Translations under genes and position numbers: made by a program
Part shown: positions 23,201 through 35,748 of the stretch, piece by piece
How positions within the stretch are numbered: the stretch's first letter is position 1
Layout: each line of letters starts with the position of its first letter
NCBI GenBank assembly: GCA_914767715.1
Contig: OU612066.1
Location: 35,374,283-35,438,282, forward strand
Length of the DNA stretch: 64,000 nucleotides
From: Membranipora membranacea
Taxonomy: Eukaryota; Bryozoa; Gymnolaemata; Cheilostomatida; Membraniporidae
Reading direction: 5' to 3'
Notes under the pieces: generated by a model
Databases searched by the model: none
What the model was told of the DNA's origin: nothing
What the model saw: only the letters and a program-made list of their open reading frames with translations

Positions 23201-26200
23201 ACAGCTATGATCTCCTGCAAATTGTCAGTTCCGATAGTTTTTTCGCAATCAGTTTAGGAATGTTTTAATTGCACATAGATATTGCAAGCATGAAGGCTCT
23301 CTAGGACTGACCGGTGATCGGCTCTTTGTTCAAAAGCAGGTCTAATACAGAGGGTAGAATGTCATATTTTGCTCCACACTCTGTTAAATATGCAATATTA
23401 CATTCAACCATATTGTGACGTTTTTTCACATTGTCCTATAAAGAATGTAGGATAGTTGTAATTATAAGATCAACATCAAGGAGGTTTATTACACATGTGT
23501 AACAGTTTCTGTCTGTTGTTTTAGCCTGGATTGTATCACAAATTCTTCTCCTGTTTCTGTGTATTTGTGGTGATGTGGCAAGGATTCATGCCTTACTCTC
23601 ATTTCATAACACAGGTAATAATAATAATTATAATAATAATTATAATAAAGATTTCGCTGCTCAGCCCGAAATGCCCTCACACCCACCACAATGTTTTCAT
23701 CTGTCTGGCATGGTATCAAAAAACTTGCATGACCCTGTACTGTGAAACATTGCCTTATGTTGAGATAAGCGGTGCCTAGTTTGAGCCTCAGAACCTCCCT
23801 CCTCCATCGGTGGAATAGACAGACATATGGCACATGACATGCTACCAAGCACTGAGTGGTCGCGGTATATTTGTTATCATGTTTTATATTGCGCTGCTAG
23901 GATTGTCAGCATGTGATATAATATGTTACTGTTATTGTTTTGTGATAACAGGGATATAACGGCTGGGGTAGCGGGTTATACGGTTACTCCTGGGATATGA
24001 TGGTACATAACTGGGGTATCCAGCATGTTAAAATCAGATTCGTCAGTAAGGCTGCTAATGATGATGGATTCCTGGATCCCGAGGTAGGTGGTATTCTATA
24101 TAAAGTTCGCTTCACCCTGACTCCTAATGAGTTGTCTGTCACTGACTTATACTTATCAGTCAAGTTACAGTTACCAGATGAGTAAATAAAGAAACTTGAG
24201 CAGGGAGCAATCAGTTATCAATTAGCTCTCAATCACCAACCACAAGTGTTCCATCAGACATTGTTTATCCTGTTCCTGTGGAAATTAATTGCATGCAATA
24301 GTATTCTCGCAGGGAAGAGTTTATGGCCCCCAAAGAATAAAAATTTATAATACATTGCTATATTCACTACTAGTGAAATATCTGTTTAATGGGTAGACTC
24401 AGTGGACATAGATGGTGACCTTAATTATTTGTTAGAGGATACAATATTTCTCTTATTGACAGGCGTTTGTATCTTTGAACCGATGGCCGAGTCACCCTGA
24501 TATGATTAAGCAGCATGCTACGTGTATAGCTAAGTTACTGGACGAGGAGTATAACATACCCGAGGCTGAGATATATATGGATATCTGGACATCTATGAAC
24601 AAAAGATTTAAGCAGAGGTCTGTTATCTGTGATATTAGTACTCAAACGCTCTGAAAATATAGCGAGTGACTTCAACCTTCACATAAATTTTGATTCCGTA
24701 TACAAACTTGTTCTAAACATTTTCCTTTGTGCAGGTATGTATTTCGAAATCCATAACAGCCCGCGATTTTTGAAGACGATAGTTTCTTGCTGTCAACCTA
24801 TCATCTCCATTGAAACCAATTTCATTTTGTAGAATGGTAGATCCTAACGTAGACTTGGTTAAGGTTGAGTGGTCCCCGTTCAAACCAGCCAGTTACATCC
24901 TGCCTATGCTTATCGATCTGGAAGGCTGGAGATCTAAACTCAAGGATATCGGTGAACAAGCTAAGATGGCCGGCGGTATTGATACGTTCCTCGAAAATCC
25001 TGATGCCACTTTTCTCGCCGACTTTCCTGGTGAGTGATAGGTTAATATAGGACTCACAGTCATCACTGTTTTGACTGGATACAGGAGTATTGCAACAGAT
25101 AAACGTAAGATAACATGATATTTTTTAGTAACAACAGGAGAAACTACCTTGAAATTTCGATTTGATAGCTCATATTGTATGTCCCATATGTTGGATGTAC
25201 ATGTCGAGTATCCACCACTAAATTAAGATGGTTTTAATATGTCAGGAAAGAGTCAGTAAGCTCTCAGAGTTCACAAGTACTCTACTCATATTATTCCATA
25301 AAACTAGCGTTGTTCAACAATTTTTCAAAAAAGACCTATCATAAAATTGTTCGTAATATTTTGAAATCTTTGGATGAATTTTAAATAGATGAAATAAGAG
25401 TTCAAGAAAACTTGAGATGATTTCGATGTACTCTCATGTCTGTCGTTTACTTATGAATAAATTTTGACCTCACATGTCATAGTCACCATTGATAAGTATC
25501 AGAGTAAAAAAGATTTTGTTATTCTTGCAGGGATGATGTTAGAGAATCATCTGAGTCAGGATTTAGGTAAGACTAATCTCACCTTACTAGCAGGAGGGGC
25601 TGTTCTGTTTAATCCTTCCACTCAGAAAAATCAGACACTTGTTATAAACGAACCTATAAGACTCGGCATCGGCACTCATAGGGTAAGTCTTATATATATA
25701 TGTGTATATATGTTATAGTACTTATGTTGGATATGTTTAATTCATATTCAATGTGTTAACCGTATGCATACATGTACATATATATTTCCTGTTTATATTT
25801 GTCTCAACAATGCATTTAATTGTAAACAATCAAATGGCTTCAATTAAACACCATAATCTTTGCCCAATCAGATCAATATTTCCCAAAATTTTAATCAATG
25901 ATTTTGTTTTTGTGCAGTGTCCTTCTGGTCGATGAGAGTATACGCTTGCAATACACGATAAGCTGATCATTTCCAAATCTCGATCTATCAAATATAATCT
26001 ATTGGATTCTTCTCTCAATCACATATCTCTCTTACAGATTTATGTGACATCAGACGTTCCTGCTTGTTATATGTATCTGTACAGTAACACGACCAAGGCC
26101 TCGCTGGATCGTCAACTCACTGATCTAGAGACACAGATGTCTCTCGATGATGTTAATTTAGGCGAGTTGGTCTGCAGTTATTTTTTCACACTTTTCATTG

Positions 26201-27276
26201 AAGGCCCCTATTTTCTACAAGGACAGAATAAGGAGAAAACATTAAAAGCCCTATTTCATCTATATGACACGGAGGGTAGTCATGGAGGAGGGCCTTTTTC
26301 TTGAGATTATGGGAGAGTTGGTTAGATGGAATCACATCATTTTCCAAGATAAAAGAGTTTTGATAATTTGGATGGTTTTGAGGCATTGCGATGCTGAAGG
26401 GTGGACAAAAGAAATAGTTGTATAATTTTGTTGATATTTAGTATATTATAATAAATAACAGACTCATTGTTGGATGAGAGACATATCATTTCATTATTTA
26501 TTATAATGTTTTGTATATTTGATTATATTATTATATTTACTCTATTTATAACAGACGCATTATTGGAGGAAGCTGTTAAGAATGAGACGCTGAAGCAGCT
26601 GCTTGATATGAAGGAACAGAACGATAGGAGGAGAGAAGAGCAGAGAGCTCAGTATAATAAGACATTCTGGGAGAGTAAATATGACAGTGCTTACTCTATG
26701 TATAAAATAGTCAGGAGCAGGTCAGTTACAATACTATCATCAGATTGGTGCAGAAACAAACGAATACTTACTTGTGTCTTTCTGACTGGTGTGATTTATC
26801 ACTTTATCTATACGATAACTCCCTGTTATTGATCTATATGTATGCAGTCTCTTTTATTATCCTAGGAAACCTATCGACAAGTTGTTATGTGGGGAGGTCT
26901 AGCCTTTATCTCAGAGGTATCTTTTAGATGAGGCTTTATGGGAGGTACTGCCAATCTGCCTAGTAATCGGATTCATCTCACCCCAACTAAGTAGAAGAAA
27001 ACTCCTCAAATAGGTTTTCAATATAAACTCAATATACATAATTATATAAATTATACAATAAGTTGATTGGTTTATCTTGTTTTTAGCTTCATGGTTAGCT
27101 ACAGCGCTATTGAGACTCTCTTCACTGGAGAATCTATGATTGATGTAGTAGAGAGGAACATGGGTAAGACCGTGTACACAGTTCGCCCTGAGGATGAGAA
27201 GAATGCTCCCACTGATGACTTACCGGACGCTATGAAAGTTACCATCGGAGGCTCTGAGGCAGATCCACTCACCTAA
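17289..27276 (+). CDS. GGCX: Vitamin K-dependent gamma-glutamyl carboxylase
   Basis: Fifteen exons (17289-17526, 17715-17873, 19577-19742, 20509-20590, 21681-21787, 22087-22250, 22623-22759, 23525-23614, 23952-24083, 24463-24617, 24833-25029, 25531-25682, 26038-26161, 26555-26720, 27087-27276) give 752 aa, against 758 in human. The enzyme is an ER membrane protein that oxidises vitamin K hydroquinone and carboxylates Glu side chains of secreted proteins. Family blocks seen: [22 protein letters not shown] with the hydrophobic segments of the N-terminal membrane half, [15 protein letters not shown] (Lys226-Lys227 match the catalytic Lys region of human GGCX, Lys217-Lys218), [39 protein letters not shown], then the lumenal half ([24 protein letters not shown]). 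Joining exons 13 and 14 in frame needs a GC-AG intron (TTAG|GCGAGT), so that junction is less certain. An AATAAA at 27856-27861 may end the transcript. Confidence 0.97.
23617..23648. repeat. (TAA)n-type microsatellite in GGCX intron 8
   Basis: Runs of TAATAATAAT alternate with TATAATAATAAT immediately after the donor of the GGCX exon ending at 23614. A simple low-complexity repeat. Confidence 0.8.
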
Positions 27277-28214
27277 GGAGTCCATTATCCTCACCTGTCA
27301 GATAGTGAGGGTCAATAGATGTTAGGTTTATCACTACGTGTCTTAGTTAGACAAATATACAACATCATTGTCTTTCCATGAGATCATATTTTGTTGTATA
27401 CTTTATAGTTTAGCTGCCTTGCCTATATGGCCTGACATTTCTTTATATCTTGTGTTAATAATGTTTATATGATCGTGGGCCATTTGATGACGAGTAAAGG
27501 TATGTGAGCATATCTTTTCACTCATGTCACGGATATACTATGTCAAATTTCACTGCTTTGTAATTTGGAGTTGTGTACCTGATTTTGACAGTTTGTAACA
27601 TAAATCATCTGCATTTAAATGATTATATTCTGGAAGGCTTTCATTTATCTTCTATATTACTCAATGCATATTACTGCAATCTGATCTAGTCATTTTTGTA
27701 TTGTACATTTGCCTTCATATGAGTTTTTTCTCTGCCTGTCTTTTTTTGAGGATAGATTAAAATACACTATATACTCGATTATTGTCAACTTTAAACCGGT
27801 GTATGGTTAGCTGGTGTATTGATTTACTAGAGTTTAACGTTATGATGAAAGTATGAATAAATGATACATTGAGGCTCAGAGATCTAGTGCGAGTTTAAAT
27901 TTCTAAAGGGTGAAAGCTTTGATAACATGAATTAAATATCTGTCTGATTTCAAAAATTGCCCAGGGAATAGAAAACACAAAAAAGCTAAATCATTGTCAT
28001 CAGCTGTAACAACCATTGTAACTATTTGAGATCTGGCATAGTGGATGGAGCTCCCTTTTCTTTACCATTTCTGCACTCCTGATAACAGGTAGCAAATACC
28101 GTCTTGACAAGCTTAATTGTTGGTTTGTGAGTTTGTTGGTTGGTTGTTCTCCATTCAACCTATAAAGCTTGTCAAGACAGGCCAACCCAAACTAACTAAC
28201 AGTAACAGGCACAG
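27277..28214. other. Convergent intergenic region GGCX / lectin receptor
   Basis: Holds the GGCX 3' UTR with AATAAA at 27856-27861 and, near its end, the second copy of the hairpin element. No gene seen. The two flanking genes converge, so no promoter is required here. Confidence 0.5.
28101..28182. repeat. Short hairpin (MITE-like) element, copy 2
   Basis: GTCTTGACAAGCTT at 28101-28114 is the perfect reverse complement of AAGCTTGTCAAGAC at 28165-28178. The 50-base interior is GT-rich (GTTGGTTGGTTGTTCTCC). Its end matches the hairpin at 4864-4881 over 18 bases. It lies 33 bp downstream of the lectin receptor stop codon, so it may fall in that gene's 3' UTR. Confidence 0.6.
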
Positions 28215-31006
28215 TTAAACATCCTGAATACTGCCTCGAGATCCATGATAGACTGTTACAGACTGCTTCTGCGAGGTCGCTGCAGCTTCTGCTCCCTGTT
28301 TTTTGCTCACATGAACTTTAGCTTTCTCATTCTCTACACCACCAGCTTCAGCATCCTTAGCCGAGACAGCTATTGTAGTCTTAGGTTTATCTGCCCCTGC
28401 GTCTGCTGCCATAGCTTTCTTAGCCATCATCTTTTGTTTCCACACATTAGTGGCTTTGATAGCCACCACCACTTCTGGAGGTTTAGGGCATAGGTTATCT
28501 CTCATCATAGCCAGATGTTTACCAATCGTCGTGATATCCATCACTACTATGAAGACCAGTAATGCTCCTATCATGATGTATCCGAGCGATCCGACAAGCT
28601 GTAACAACATTAATGTACCCTGATTAGAAACCAGTCTCTATGCATCGGCTGCGAGTTCATTTTTTAAGAAAGAATGCGGACTAATGGTAAATCATGGAAT
28701 TGAAAGAAAAACCAAATATATATAGTAATGACAATGAAATCAATCTCAGTCATGTCAGTTCACAAAGTCTTGTTTGGACATACTACTATAATCCCGCTAA
28801 TAGTTGTTAATTGCTGGTGTACCATCACAACTGCTTTCATCCATATGTTTTCTGGAGATTTGTAGTTCAACAGACAGTAAGGGCTTTCAGACTATTGGAT
28901 GAGCTAATGTTAGATATTCTCACCTCGGCATTTGAAGCCTCTTTTGCATCCACAGGTGCATTAGCAGTTACTAATATCACCGGATCCCCTGTACAATCTC
29001 CAATAGTTTGAGGCTCCCACTCTGCGTCTTCATTACAACTACACAGATATTCAAGGGTAAAGCATTATCACATCTATTTGTAACCTAGTATGCTATATGT
29101 CCTTCTGAAATCCTAGAATTCCATACAAATTTCAATGTGCATCCATGTCAAATATTACATGTTATGGTATGATATGATGAGAGCTTAGTTTGATTTCATT
29201 ATTTTTTGTTGACATGTTATAAAAGATGAAGGAATTAAAAATGTTAAAGCCTCAAGATGTTTTTCAATCATCTTACAGTTACACTGGTTACCATTTTACA
29301 CCACGTCAGACCTACTCAAACTTTCCTCTAGTTGTTTACTGATGGCGCTACAAATTAAACACTTACAATCTGTCTCTATAGGGTAGCAGCGGCTGACCTG
29401 GATAGAACCATTCATCATATATACATGTATATCTCACTGTGTGCGTGAACTTGTATATCCTATTAGAGTTCCAGTCATTCCATTCCAAATCAGTGGCGTT
29501 CGGTGGAGGTCCTGTACATGTCTTGGCTGAAATTAGAGCAAAACTATTTTCTTCATATCACAGACTTGGGCTTTATGTTATCATTGTCTTGATTTTATTA
29601 GTATTACAAAATTGAGCCCAGGAATATCACAATAAAATAGTGAAGGTAACCTGTCATCGGATACAAAATTTGATGCTAGATATTGATGATGTTTTATATA
29701 AACAAAGGAAAATACTTTAAATTTCTGCTAGTTATGATCGTTACAATAAAGGTAAGTTTGACATACGTGCGCATGAGTCTGTGATGAGTCGGTCCCACTT
29801 CCTGTCCTCCTGACAGTACATAGCCTTACGTGTCGAGGTGTCAGGGTATAGCAGACCTCTGTCACAGCTCCAAATCACTCTGGTGTCATACACTGTCTCA
29901 TTAGTAGATGGTATCGCTCCAACGACGTCATGATCAGGACAGTAGATTGGTAAACACTTCTCAGGTCTAGGGACCCATGTGTCATCGCCACAAACAAAAA
30001 CCTTCTGTGTTGAGTTATCCTCAAACTGAGAACCCTTGGTACAGCGATAGAGTACATGAACCCCCTTCTGATTGGACGATGAGTTTGCGTAGGCATTTTC
30101 TGTAATAGGTCTTGTACATGTCACTTGACCACAATCAACAGGCGCTTCTTGCCCCACTTTCTTCCAGGTTTTATCGTTTGCACAAATGAGAGATCTGGAC
30201 TGTCCCAGGGAGTACTGATCAAACCAGTAACCAGCATTGCAGGTGTACTGCACCGTAGATCCAAACTCATAAAAAACATCAGTGCCATTGTTGACGCCGT
30301 TGCTATAAATGGGCGGGGTTGCACATTTTTTGGGAATGCAAGGATCGTCTACGGACAGATAAGGAGACCAGATTCCTCCGATAGCACACTCCACCTGCTT
30401 TGATACCGATGTATCTAAAAACTCAAACCCAGTGAGACAGGTGTACGTAGCTGTGGTACCGGCGCTGTAGATGCTCAGATTAGCCTGCAGTGAGGGGATA
30501 GCGCTTCTCGAGTACTCCATATCAGCTCCCCACTGCATAGGTGGTGGCAGACCGCAGTCCGCCAGCTTCTTACAGATATAATTAAGTCTGAGATCACATG
30601 GGTAGTCTCTCCAGCTTCCTTTGTTGTACGGTGTCAGCCTGGCACAGCCTCCCTGGCCATCAGGTTCAGCTATATCCCACATCTGGAAGTTACCCACTCT
30701 GCCATTATACAGCCACCTCCATATGGTAGAGAAGATATGCTGATAGCCGATCCAGTAACTGTCGCCGCTCACTGAGGCTGAGATAGAGAATATAAAGTCA
30801 TTCTCTAAGTCATCATCGACGTAGACCAGTTCTGATTCAAATGTACTACAAGACTCTACTGCCTCATCAAATGTAGCATTGTCCGGGGAGACGTAGTAGC
30901 AATGTAATCCTCTGCTTGTCCATCCGAAGTCACACTCCGCATTGACAGGTACTGTGGCGAGGAAGATAAATATACTGACTACCAGCAGACTTTTTATAAG
31001 CTCCAT
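28215..31006 (-). CDS. Selectin-like membrane receptor: C-type lectin domain plus five CCP/sushi domains
   Basis: Four exons (31006-29767, 29526-29367, 29038-28924, 28598-28215) give 632 aa. Signal peptide 1-23 (LLVVSIFIFLATVPVNA). A C-type lectin domain at about 24-148 shows the family Cys pattern, WIGYQ, a Ca-site-like EPD motif (AEPDGQGGC) and WRDYPC where WND is usual. Five CCP/sushi modules follow, starting at CGLPPP, CATPPIY, CTRPITE, CPDHDV and CTGPPP, the fifth split over exons 2 and 3. A membrane helix (GYIMIGALLVFIVVMDI) starts near residue 510. The cytosolic tail of about 105 residues is rich in Ala/Lys and ends SRGSIQDV. This order (lectin, CCPs, membrane, tail) is that of selectins without the EGF module. 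A role in carbohydrate-dependent cell adhesion or recognition is inferred. Unusually, the signal peptide, lectin domain and four CCPs lie in one 1240-nt exon. Confidence 0.88.
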
Positions 31007-32271
31007 GGTGAACGGATGGATCCTGCAGCCATCTAATCTCTACCAGAACTCACAGATCTATGGACGCATTAAATTTATTGTGTATGAATGCTGTTGAACG
31101 ATGTTACCCGTATCAACAAATTGTTGTGTTTCCAATGAAAATCCCATAAAAAATTCATGTCCTGGGTGATTCCCAGTGGATTTGTTAACTGAATAAACTA
31201 AAGAATCTTTTGTTATCTATTAAAAGCATGACACTTTTCCAGAGACACTATAAATTCATTTTATTAAGATTCCCTAAAATACTGATGCTCTCCTGTCTTA
31301 TTTAACGAAGAACAAAAAATACTTCAAAATAAAATATGACACTGTAGCAACAAAAAAAGGAAGCCAAGATGTAAGATTCATAATCATTACAACAGTAGGT
31401 ACTAGGCAAGGAATCAGAGGTTATCAACGATATCTTCTATTCTATCTATTTATTTATTTATAGGTACTAAACACAAATATAGATCAATGTGTTATTTTCC
31501 CACAAAATCTAGAGTTATCTACTCATAACCAAATACAATTTCCAACTCATGTACGTTATGTTGTGATGGCAGATTTTGAAAAGGGTTGTTCACGATTTAT
31601 TTCCCCATCTCCATATATTTCTTCTGTTGTTTTCCATTCTATGCATGATATCAAGATAATCATTTCGTCTTCCTATCGAATATTTAGAATAAGGGATAGA
31701 TGCTGGAAAGCAATAGCAATGTTTTATTGATGAGACGATTATTTTTCTTTTTTAATTTTCAGGTTTCAGCAACTTGCAGTATGGCCTAAGCCCTAAATAA
31801 CAACCAGATTACAATTTTTTTCAATAATACTTATTAAATTTGTCGTGTAATTACACAATCCTTCAAAAATAATCGCATTAACAAATTACTTTTGTTAGAA
31901 TTTGCTGGAAGAGTTTGTAAAAATATTTACCTTGGACTTAAAAAAGCTGGGAAAATATGACTTAACAATGATAATATTGGTTCAGTTTAATGCTCTTGGA
32001 CTGATATGAAGGAAACAGTCTCTTTCCATTGTGCACAGATTAATTTAAGTGCCTGTAACAATTCAATCCATAAGTAATGCAAAACAATAAGCTCACACAT
32101 GATATATATTTAGACTGTGGAATTCGGAATGCTAAAATATGGCTTGAATTGGGTGTAAAAAACGGATGTCGAAGCGCAACGTTGGTATCAACAGATGTCA
32201 AAGACTGCAGCGGGATACGAACCAATGAATACTGGTTGTTAGGAGGCAGGAGCCTGAGCTACCTCCCACTT
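31007..32271. other. Intergenic, no gene seen
   Basis: 1265 bp of AT-rich DNA between the 5' end of the lectin receptor and the 3' end of the caspase gene, both on the minus strand. It must contain the lectin receptor promoter. Nothing recognisable beyond short A/T runs. Confidence 0.5.
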
Positions 32272-35200
32272 TTACCGAGCTATCTCCCATGTCCTATCAA
32301 CGCAATCTATTCCCTCGTGACTCATTTCCTCATCACCAGATGAATTGTAGTTATTAGCAGGTGGAAGAATAAGTAGTTTCCTCGTGGTGACTCTCATTTC
32401 TGGAATTTGTTCATCATTAGACATGCTATTGACAGCCTCATGAAACATTTCACATATATCGATCTTGCCATCGGCCTTACGAAATGCTTCAGCAATGGCA
32501 CCTGTAAATGCTCCTCTGAGAGCCACACCTCCCGTGACAGTGGCTAGTAAAAGCACTGTGTGTGGTCTGTCCAGCACTATGTGCCTCTCTTGGTCTATGG
32601 CCTGAGGAGGGATGGCCGGGTCAGACTGCCCTGAAGCTGTCTGATGTCCTACACCGGAAGTTGGGCACTCCTGACACGCTTGAATCACTATAATCTACCA
32701 AAATCCGAGACAATATCATCAACGTGATTATGAAGGCAGGTGTTACATTGGGATCCATATAGTATTCTGTTGTCAGCAAACTCATATCGTCACAATATGG
32801 TTTTGGTTTGTAAAACAAAAGACGGATCTGAGCTGTTAAACCAGGAACTGAGATTACTCAGCACAAATCAGGTCTGACAATGACAGAATGAGCTATGGTA
32901 TTTGATTCATGGTATCACTATCACATTACTTTGCTCAAAATCCTTGGCATCGGTCTTAATAATTCAAATTATTTTCCCAACTGTTCACTCAGCATGTAAA
33001 AAATTTCATCAATGACCTCTACCACGCGTCGCTCACCCAGCTAGGTGGATCAGATAGTGATTTTGGCAATTTGCGATCCCAAAACCCCTCTATCTTATAC
33101 CCTATAGAGCAGAGGCTCACCAGAGGCAGATGTTGTGGGAGGGTTCCTTTTAGTTTACTTAGGATATCATTGATTGGAATTCCTGATCCTGTACTGTCAA
33201 CTAGAGTTCCTCGACGTCCATGAGACATAACGCACACCATCAACAGTGAACAGTTTCCTGGTAAACAAAAACATGGTTATGGAAATGGTTGTTCCCTTTG
33301 GTGGCGGGATATTAAAATTTCGCTGATAGCCTACTTTTGTAATATCACTCCGCAACAAAGGGAAAAAACGTTTTCTAGGTATGATATGCAATATATGGAT
33401 AACAAATAAGGTTTGACAAAACTACAGGCACGCAGTAACCATAACCGAAGAGTACGCCCATGAATACCAGAGTGTGTCAAGTTGTCTGACATTTAGCCAA
33501 ACATGTGGGCCGTTTTTATCAAATGTTATAAAAGCGGTTGTGTTTCAGTGGATATTCACCAAGATATCCGTGCAGGGTATCATTAATAGCGGTGTTGATA
33601 TCCTTGGTTTCAGCCCATTCTACTTTTATCACGTCACATCCTATTTTCTGCAGAGACTGCTCAAGGTTCTGTGCCTCATCTTCAGCGCCTGGTCTGTCAT
33701 GCTTGTTGAACAAGATACGTGCTTTAAATCTCACTTTACTTTGAACGAACGGTACAGCATATCTGTTGCCGTACTGTGATAATTCAAGAAGCTGATCAGA
33801 AGAAAGCGGTTCCTCCATAATGACCTCAGACACAAGCCTATTTTGCTCTGTGGAAAATTGAAAATCATGGCATTCAATAATGTATCTGGCCCAATTTCTG
33901 AACAGTTTATTTTTGTGGTGTTTTGCCGCCATTATGAGTCAGTAATGCATTTTTGAAGGTTAGTGGATTTGTTGTCATCTGATCCCTGATGTCAAGTCTC
34001 AAGTCCACAAAACCGTTTGCAGAAAGATCGAGTATCCACATTCACAGGAATTTTGCTGCAATCTCAGAGCAAACTGGTCTTTATATTAACTATTTATTTC
34101 AGCAGATTGCACAAAACCACAAAACGCTTTGAAGAGATATCAACTTTTGAAGAATTTCTTCCACAATCCTGGAACATACTTTATATATGTTTTAACACTT
34201 TGATTTCAACTTAATCCACAAAACCATCAAGGTATCCATGTACAAAGAAATTTTCCCAGCCCACAAATTTCGATTTTGCTAGATCCCATGGAAAAAATAC
34301 TAAGTTTTGTTCCAGGTAAACAGTCTATCTTGCCACATTGGAAGAAACTTCCCCATGATACCTAATACACATACATAGGAGAATCGAGGCATACCTGACT
34401 GATTAGTTTCAGCGATCGCCAGCTTAGGTTTAAATTTTTTTTTGAGAAAGTTAACCATTCTTGTTTTATCTACACTATCTAGTCCATCAGATACAAACTC
34501 CACAGGTTCCGTTGATTGCAGGTCAGATACAGCTTTTGCTACCATCAAAGCTCGGTTTTCTAGGGGAAGATGTTCAACAATTGTTTCTATGGGTTGAAAA
34601 TTCTCCTTTACATCATAGATTGCTCTGTGGATACTGTTTCCATCCACTATACCTTTCAAACCACCATTAAGAAAAAACTTGAAGGAATCTCTACTGATAT
34701 CCTCGGCCAGGTTTTTTGGGACCGACTGTAGTGCCATCTTTATACAGCTTATTTCTTCGATAGATATCGCATATTCTAACGGTGTATACTGACGATCGCT
34801 TCTAGCTCTCAGTAATCTTACACGGGTATCCATATCAGGAAGTGACATTAGGAGATATTCCACAACATCTGCCTGATGATGTTGTATTGCTGTGCGGAGA
34901 CATTCCCCATTTTTCAGCATCACCAATCTCACCCACTTCTCAGAGTCAAGATGTCTGTTGACAACTTTTAATGCCTCGACCTTACCGGCTGCAGCAAGGG
35001 GATTGAGCATACGAGAAGGCAATTTTGGGCGCGCATTCGACACCCAAAAGAAATCATACTGTGAGTCTCTATGGATATAACGATTGATAAATGTCATACT
35101 AAGTATTTCTAATCGTTTGTCTGCAGATAAAGCACTCAGAACCAGGTCTACGTTAGCAGTGGGATCCTCCGTACGACATATCCTTTCCAGAACCTCATGA

Positions 35201-35748
35201 ATGACATAGCATTGAGCAGTTTCATCTGCGAATGACTGAAAGATAACTTTCACAGCGGCTGTTTTAATTTTATTTTCTTTTAGGTAGGCTACTAAACCTC
35301 TCTGACTCTGAATGACATCCTTATATCTTTCCTCGGGTGTTAACTTCATCATCACTATGGCAAGAATATCAGGATGATCAAATGAACATTGCAGGATACT
35401 TCCGCATTCAAAGTGGTCATCAAGTAGAAACTTGCAGAGTTGGCTTCTTTCTCTGCTGCGACAGATGTCAGCGCTTGTGGGGTGATTAAGCCTCTTCACA
35501 TTCAAATTGTTGATGATGGTATCCACCACCTTTACCATTCCCCGCATAACTGCCAGATGTAAAGCTGTTAGGTCCCGTGTATGATGCTCGGATAAAATTG
35601 CCTGAATTGCGCTCTGTAAAGATTGATATTCCTCTGCCGTCCCACCGAATAGCCTTTTCAGATCGTCTTCCAAAGCTGTTTCAGAATTGCAGGATATTTT
35701 ATATCCAGGCTCAAGATGAAAAAGGTGAGAATCTGCCAAAACAGCCAT
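32272..35748 (-). CDS. Caspase with N-terminal ankyrin-repeat region (predicted fusion)
   Basis: Model of four exons: 35748-34395, 33847-33560, 33257-33121 and 32694-32272, 733 aa, all phases matching. Exon 1 (451 codons) carries degenerate ankyrin repeats, clearest at LTALHLAVMRGMVKVVDTII, with others at NPLAAAGKVEALKVV and YTPLEYAISIEEISCIKMAL. Exons 2-4 encode a caspase C14 domain: p20 start near ARILFNKHDRPG (494), SLLMVCVMSHGRRG with catalytic His560, and VIQACQE with catalytic Cys600, where most caspases have QACRG. The small-subunit region keeps an Arg at VALRGAF (usual SWR) and a terminal strand KLLILPP. The exon 1 donor (TCAG|GTATGC) and the acceptor inside the caspase frame (TTTTCCACAG|AG) agree in phase. 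If they are not joined, the caspase would start at ATG 33932 with no prodomain, and the ankyrin region would be a separate gene ending at 34300. An acceptor-like CTCACTAG just before 35778 suggests a further 5' exon, so the true start is uncertain. Confidence 0.72.

Noticed and set aside
23489-23848. 119-codon minus-strand frame
   Set aside because: Antisense to GGCX exon 8 and to a TAA microsatellite.
33848-33932. Caspase start at ATG 33932 with its own short N-terminus
   Set aside because: Kept only as an alternative: the 28 residues show no domain, and a good acceptor at 33848 in phase with the ankyrin exon fits better.
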